From Symsagittifera roscoffensis (taxonomy: Eukaryota > Xenacoelomorpha > Acoela > Convolutidae): a stretch of DNA of 64,000 bases. A model generated the notes under the pieces. It worked only from the letters and a program-made list of their open reading frames with translations. It ran no database searches and was not told the origin of the DNA. How positions within the stretch are numbered: the first letter of the stretch is position 1; every line of letters starts with the position of its first letter. A program made the position numbers and the translations under genes. Of this stretch, positions 59,028 through 64,000 are shown piece after piece. Where the stretch lies: contig NC_087066.1 in NCBI RefSeq assembly GCF_963678635.1, positions 24,481,012-24,545,011 of the forward strand, written 5' to 3'.

Positions 59028-60031
59028 AGTAACAATTCAAAAATCCATCAAAAATTGCTACCCAACAGTCACAGAATCAGTCTTCACCGACATCATCCCA
59101 AGATAACCCAACACCACCTTCAACTACTCAAAATCCTCAAACATCTACACGAATTTCTTTTCAAGACAATCCATACACTTTTGAAGAACGACATGCTCGT
59201 TTATCAGAACCACTAGAACCAGTTCAACGACAAGCACCTCTAAGCGAACCAACATATAACCTATACCCAACACTACCACAAGAACTAAGTAGAATAAGAA
59301 ATCCTAGTCAAAACCAAAATACAGTCGAAATAAATAGACAAATTATACATCCTCGACGAAACAGAAATTTTCAAACTCCCCGAGTTCATTTTGATATACC
59401 TCAATCCCCATCACAAAACACTCCAGAAAACCCCATTGGTATATTACCAGAAACCCCTACGCTTCTTTCACAACGTAGCACCTCAAGCCTACCATCAGAT
59501 TACTTAGGTTCAACACCAACATCTGAACAAATACGTGAAAATCCCTTTAACCCACCAAACCCGGCATCACGACTACCATATTGGACAACACATTCATTTA
59601 CACAAGGTGAATTAAATTTAGTCAATAATCCAATAGATATTTCTACGGATACAACAACATCCTCATCACTACCAGAAACATTATCACTACCATCAACACC
59701 ATCAATAAGCCAGATTTCACCACCACCTTTTAACTTAAATTTTCCAAATAATCTCGACGCCAGATATCGAGAACAATCATCAATAAATATTCCTTTAAGA
59801 CTAGATTGGAATACATTTACAGCACCTCCACCATTATTTGGACAACATCAAGAAAGTAACCGCCTTCATAACTGGGCACTTAATAGATTACAATATCGCC
59901 AAGATATTCACAACGATATCCGTGATCACAATATTCAAATACTCCAACAAAACAGTTTACAATTAAAGTTCGAAATCACAGTTAAGTTAAACAATATTAC
60001 CCAACATCCCTACCCATTAAACCCACCTAAC
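58925..60031 (+). CDS. Pro/Ser/Thr/Gln-rich ORF between pol and env
   Basis: An open frame of 369 codons including the stop (ATG 58925-58927, TAA 60029-60031); a second in-frame ATG is at 58931. Checked codon by codon, I find no internal stop. The first 30 or so residues are hydrophobic/basic. The bulk is low-complexity and looks disordered, with many SPT, PQ, TPP and LP patches (PSTTQNPQTS, LSLPSTPSISQ). The last 80 residues look more ordered (LDWNTFTAPPPLFGQHQES, RLQYRQDIHNDIR). No family recognised. It could be a structural, matrix-like or regulatory protein. The env-like frame starts 125 bases downstream. Confidence 0.6.
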
Positions 60032-60156
60032 ATAACAGCTCAATCACTACCACCACCGTTTATAACTACTGAAGTAATATACAAGTACGACAGATATACC
60101 AAAAACACAATTGGCTACATTACATTTTATAATCCATACTCAGGATTATCATACAC

Positions 60157-62775
60157 ATGTATATTCTAAAATTATTAATTTTTCTCCAACTCCTTTTTCT
60201 AGTAATCTCAAATCAAAACATAAACCCTTCCCCTCGTACAGGACCACAAGATTTATTAGTAACACATTACGATTGTGAAGAAAATGAACAAAAAACTCTA
60301 CACAAATATGCAATAAATCAAGTATCACAATGTGAAACAGAACCACAAACTATAGAAACCACAAATGTAATAGCAACACTCTATTCAAAAGCCCGAGCAA
60401 CAACAGTTACAGGTTATAAATTCACAGCAACATTTTCCGAAAAGAAAGTACATTGTTCACAAGTCTCGAACGGAAACAAAAAACGACTTGACCATGAATC
60501 ATTCTATCAGAGTAATATAGAACGTCTTTTACATCTCAATCCCGACGATTGTAAAAATGAATTACTTAGACTAAACATCACACAAAATAAAAACTCCGAA
60601 AGAAAGTTAGTTAACTTTCAAGTTTTTTCAGACTCTGTACATCAATCACAACTTGAAAGACACCAAGGACATATAAAACTAGACGAAAAATACCCGTATA
60701 ACGGCGCACACGGACGATTAACCTATGACCTACACGATAAACATTGGATACCACACATTGGTATAAATAACCCATCAAACTGCAAAGCAGACACAAAAAA
60801 TAAAGGATACCAAGAAATAATGTTTTTCGATTGGAAAATACAACTCGAAAAAATACAACTAACACGAGATTTATCAGATAATACAATGATCTATCAAGGA
60901 ATCCGATTACCTTGTAAAAATGATCAAGGTTATTGCGACCCTACAACGAGAACACAAGCAACAATTGTTTGGTTCCCCGAAGATACATGTACAACATTTC
61001 AAGTAGCAAGAATACACGCTCGTATGATAAAATTTCACGAAAAATACTTTATACAATCAATTCCATATGAACAAGTACATCCATCACGAAAACAAAGTAC
61101 TAATTTTAGAAACATACACAATATAGAAAATAAATTGACACGTTTTCAAATATATCAAGAAACAGAACTTGCATGTAAATACAGGAATCCACTTCACAGA
61201 ACACAATACTCTGAAATATTAGTTGAATACGAAAAAGGATTCGACATGACCACTGGAAAAATAAAACTTGACCCATATGCCACAGGTCATCCTCCAAACG
61301 AAGGAACATCCTATATACCAGTTAATTTTGAAAAAAGCAACGGACAACCTGGTGGACATCTAAAACCCCATGACACCAGAAGCACACGCTTACAAGAATT
61401 ATCACTAATGAATACTACATATTTCGGTAATATCCACTATGATATTCATTTAGATATGAAACTAGATTATACAATTAGCCGAATTTTTCAAGAAATGTCA
61501 CTCTCCGAATTAGAAACACTACACCAACTATGCGAATTAGAACGAACACAAATATTACAATCACTTGCGCTAGCAGTATTAAAAATACCCTATGCAGGAT
61601 ACTTATTATCTGGAAATAGATCAAATTTTTTAGACTATGAAGGAAACATCTTATGGTTTTATACTTGTACTAAAAAAGTATCACCACTATACGTTTTTGA
61701 AGATAAACGATGTTATAAAAGAATCCCTATCTTTTATAAGAATAAAGTACATTTCGTGGATACACTTTCACGAAGAACCTATTTCTGGGATACCGCAGTC
61801 CCATGTGGATCAGAAAACAGCCACAATGTAGTACAACTAAACCCTGATGAAAATAAATATTATCTTCTCACTCCATATCCCACATTAATGCAATCACTCA
61901 AAAAATTTTCACCAGAAAGCATTCGCGCTATTGCTCGAAACCCAAATATAGACTTACAATCAATAGGAATCTATTCAAAATCAGATATTCAACATCACAT
62001 TAGAACACAACAATTCCAAGAATTATTAACACAAATGGACACTATACAAAGACAATCAATAGACCAAAATTTACGCAAACTTGCGGAAACCGCAGGATTT
62101 GCCGATATCTACACGCAAGACTATAGCGGATATTTTAAAGACATTAAAGATTATATATATCTAAACGGTGAAAAATACCGTCCCCAAGATATATCACCAA
62201 TTAACATTTTTAGCTTTGTTACACTCAAAAATGAGATCCTCGATTTTCTAGGATGGCCCTACTACATCTTAGAAAAATTGACTATTTTATACGCAATGTT
62301 TAACTTTATTGGATTTCTTTTCTCACTTTTAAAAGGAATCTACAACACATGTGCTATACACACACAAGTAAACAGACAAGCAAGCGTAGCACGCATACTC
62401 TTTGCAGGATTTTTTGGAATCTTTTCTACATCTATAAACAAAATTCTTTTAGACGCACAAATAAAAGAATATAACACAAAAATAGCAACACGACAAAATA
62501 CATACGACGAAGAACATAACAATGTAGACATAACGCCAACGGCACCACAATTACCACCCCTACCAAATAACCATCCACTATCCCTAGTCCCACGAAATTT
62601 TCGAAATTTAGCCATCACACATAATCCAAATTTTCGACTCACCACATCACAAAGTCCCATCCAACATATAATGACACACCAGTCACAAGATCATAATACT
62701 TATGAACAAATTATTGAACAACCCCATACCACCGCTTTTGAGTCTCAAAATAATCATTTTTTTAGCCCACGATGA
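60157..62775 (+). CDS. Envelope-like glycoprotein
   Basis: 872 residues. A signal peptide is clear (residues 1-18, ILKLLIFLQLLFLVI). A long Cys-containing ectodomain follows, with scattered Asn-X-Ser/Thr sites (for example NITQ, NTTY, NRSN). A membrane-anchor region lies at about 700-735 (ILYAMFNFIGFLFSLL) with a second hydrophobic stretch near 745-765, then a Pro/Asn-rich, probably internal tail of about 100 residues. The order of features around residues 485-580 (GYLLSGNRSNF, a Tyr-Cys pair, RCYKRIPIFY, FVDTLSRR, VPCGS) reminds me of glycoproteins of Jingchuvirales-like viruses, which are known in other retroelements. This comparison is from memory of the pattern and unproven. No furin site is obvious. 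The stop overlaps the next ATG as ATGA. Confidence 0.75.
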   Translation: MYILKLLIFLQLLFLVISNQNINPSPRTGPQDLLVTHYDCEENEQKTLHKYAINQVSQCETEPQTIETTNVIATLYSKARATTVTGYKFTATFSEKKVHCSQVSNGNKKRLDHESFYQSNIERLLHLNPDDCKNELLRLNITQNKNSERKLVNFQVFSDSVHQSQLERHQGHIKLDEKYPYNGAHGRLTYDLHDKHWIPHIGINNPSNCKADTKNKGYQEIMFFDWKIQLEKIQLTRDLSDNTMIYQGIRLPCKNDQGYCDPTTRTQATIVWFPEDTCTTFQVARIHARMIKFHEKYFIQSIPYEQVHPSRKQSTNFRNIHNIENKLTRFQIYQETELACKYRNPLHRTQYSEILVEYEKGFDMTTGKIKLDPYATGHPPNEGTSYIPVNFEKSNGQPGGHLKPHDTRSTRLQELSLMNTTYFGNIHYDIHLDMKLDYTISRIFQEMSLSELETLHQLCELERTQILQSLALAVLKIPYAGYLLSGNRSNFLDYEGNILWFYTCTKKVSPLYVFEDKRCYKRIPIFYKNKVHFVDTLSRRTYFWDTAVPCGSENSHNVVQLNPDENKYYLLTPYPTLMQSLKKFSPESIRAIARNPNIDLQSIGIYSKSDIQHHIRTQQFQELLTQMDTIQRQSIDQNLRKLAETAGFADIYTQDYSGYFKDIKDYIYLNGEKYRPQDISPINIFSFVTLKNEILDFLGWPYYILEKLTILYAMFNFIGFLFSLLKGIYNTCAIHTQVNRQASVARILFAGFFGIFSTSINKILLDAQIKEYNTKIATRQNTYDEEHNNVDITPTAPQLPPLPNNHPLSLVPRNFRNLAITHNPNFRLTTSQSPIQHIMTHQSQDHNTYEQIIEQPHTTAFESQNNHFFSPR

Positions 62776-64000
62776 GCCGCCAACTTGGATCACTACACCG
62801 ATCAAATTCCCACCCAACCAATCTTACCTCTCCAATCCCAATAATACCACTTTTTGCTTTTCCGCCACCCGATTTTCCATCTAGTAATGTAACATCAGGC
62901 ATGAATTCCGACACTAATTCACACATCTCAGTTTTATATTCCATCTCACAACTCAATAACCCGAATATTGAAACCCCCGATGAATTTGCCGACTCAGAAC
63001 CATCCCCATCCAATAATTTTCATAACTCTTCTAATTTTTCTCAACCCCCTTTTCAACCCATATTATCCAATAACCCTGACCCAATCACTTCCACACCCTC
63101 TTATGCTTCCCAAGTTACCCCAACCTACTCCTCATTTCATTCTGACCAATCATCTCATTCTCCAGACACCCCCCGAATCTCCCCAGAGCTAGATAATTTT
63201 ATTACCCTTCAACAACAACCCTACCACCTCCATACCCCAACAATAAACCAAATCTCCTCCACAATAAATTCATCCAACCCCCCTACCCCTACACCCTCTT
63301 CAAATTATACTGAATCATTAGCACCATCATCCACATCAACTGAATCTTCACTCAACACTAATAGAGCTTACCGCACTTTTAAAAGAAAGTTCCCCAACCA
63401 TCCTTTCCCAGCAAAACCAGGAACAGCCCGTGAATACATCAACCACCCCAAGCATACTAACACAAAAGAATTTTTAGCCATCACCTTACCCTCATTCCCA
63501 CAATACACCTTAAACACCCCCCACGACACTAACGAAACACGCAACTTTGTAGATGAATACGTTTTAATGCCCACTCTCTCTTGGACCTCATATTATCATT
63601 TTACTAACCCTCTTTGCTTACCTTTATCTAACACTCACATCGATATAGAGCGAAATACGGACATGCTATATCGACTCACTACACCACTAACCGCTAGACA
63701 ATTTACTTACGTTGGATATAAAAAATCACTAAAAACACACACTGCACCTAGAGCTAACGAATATACACTCGAATACTATGATCACAACATCATCAGAGCT
63801 AACCAAGATCAATTCTTAGACGACGATCGCTTCGCTAATCCACAAATTACCGAGAAATTTTTCATCAAGACACCATATATATTTACACTAAACATCTTCG
63901 ACCGAAAGTTTGATCACATTATTTCAGAAGCACTAACAGACACACAAGCATACGAAAGTTTTAAAGAACGCTTCCAAATATTTTCACTAACCTTACATTT
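62772..64000 (+). CDS. Large ORF downstream of env, continues past the window
   Basis: At least 409 codons without a stop, beginning at the ATG of an ATGA overlap with the env-like frame. Residues 1 to about 200 are Pro/Ser/Thr/Asn-rich and probably disordered (FPPPDFPSSN, SPDTPRISPELD, NPPTPTPSSN). From about residue 205 the sequence becomes ordered, with mixed charge and aromatic residues (RAYRTFKRKFPNH, FVDEYVLMPTLSWTSYYHF, ARQFTYVGYKK, EKFFIKTPYIF). No domain recognised. A 3' ORF of this size is not a standard part of Ty3/Gypsy elements. Codon use is more C/T-rich than in gag-pol, suggesting a different origin. Confidence 0.65.
   Translation, partial: MSRQLGSLHRSNSHPTNLTSPIPIIPLFAFPPPDFPSSNVTSGMNSDTNSHISVLYSISQLNNPNIETPDEFADSEPSPSNNFHNSSNFSQPPFQPILSNNPDPITSTPSYASQVTPTYSSFHSDQSSHSPDTPRISPELDNFITLQQQPYHLHTPTINQISSTINSSNPPTPTPSSNYTESLAPSSTSTESSLNTNRAYRTFKRKFPNHPFPAKPGTAREYINHPKHTNTKEFLAITLPSFPQYTLNTPHDTNETRNFVDEYVLMPTLSWTSYYHFTNPLCLPLSNTHIDIERNTDMLYRLTTPLTARQFTYVGYKKSLKTHTAPRANEYTLEYYDHNIIRANQDQFLDDDRFANPQITEKFFIKTPYIFTLNIFDRKFDHIISEALTDTQAYESFKERFQIFSLTLH

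Larger units (their letters stand above)
48097..64000 (+). mobile_element. Large, complex Ty3/Gypsy-class retroelement with envelope and accessory ORFs (partial)
   Basis: At least 15.9 kb, continuing past the window. The order is leader, basic ORF (49349), gag-pol (49791-58013), two hydrophobic mini-ORFs (58612, 58839), a Pro/Ser-rich ORF (58925-60031), an envelope-like ORF (60157-62775), and a further ORF open to the end (62772 on). The large frames are intact, so insertion is probably recent. The sense strand is very A-rich and G-poor throughout, unlike the flanks. The domain order protease, reverse transcriptase, RNase H, integrase with a GPY/F-like tail places it in Ty3/Gypsy (Metaviridae). 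Confidence 0.85.

Noticed and set aside
1-64000. CRISPR arrays, bacterial operons or prophage
   Set aside because: No regular repeat-spacer arrays or bacterial gene organisation; introns and element types are those of animals.

Overview
The window looks like nuclear DNA of an invertebrate animal. It is AT-rich, with spliced genes whose short, GC-enriched exons sit in long AT-rich introns, and it carries several animal transposon types: Ty3/Gypsy, BEL/Pao, a non-LTR retroelement fragment and short inverted-repeat elements. I cannot name the phylum. A run of exactly 200 N shows it is a draft assembly.

Positions 1-23000 hold no gene I can support. They are AT-rich and built largely from repeats: a 116-bp-arm hairpin (481-737), a 2.45-kb tandem duplication (2677-7566) with interleaved inverted repeats inside each unit, and four dispersed repeat families. 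One of these is a roughly 480-bp MITE-like element ending in TTCCGAC / GTCGGAA. At 23295-24560 the minus strand has the 5' half of an SLC37-type sugar-phosphate transporter gene, cut by the N gap.

From 40666 down to 29325 (minus strand) five exons with fully consistent splice phases build a 338-residue single-pass membrane protein of unknown function. Its 7.5-kb third intron carries a decayed Ty3/Gypsy element on the same strand (about 30.1-36.5 kb), and that element holds an insertion full of GAGCGGTTT-type repeats arranged as a large palindrome. Next come two retroelement ruins that abut each other: the C-terminal domain of a non-LTR reverse transcriptase (41522-42230) and a BEL/Pao gag (42226-44280). 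A convincing one-TM exon lies on the plus strand at 47326-47513.

From about 48.1 kb to the window end (plus strand) lies a very large, apparently intact Ty3/Gypsy retroelement with an unusually complex, virus-like gene plan. It has a structured leader, a small basic ORF, a 2740-residue gag-pol in a single frame, two tiny hydrophobic ORFs, a Pro/Ser/Thr/Gln-rich ORF, an 872-residue envelope-like glycoprotein, and a further large ORF still open at the window edge. Two junctions are four-base ATGA stop-start overlaps, which suggests coupled translation. All catalytic residues of protease, reverse transcriptase, RNase H and integrase are present. This element is the strongest candidate here for an undescribed system.
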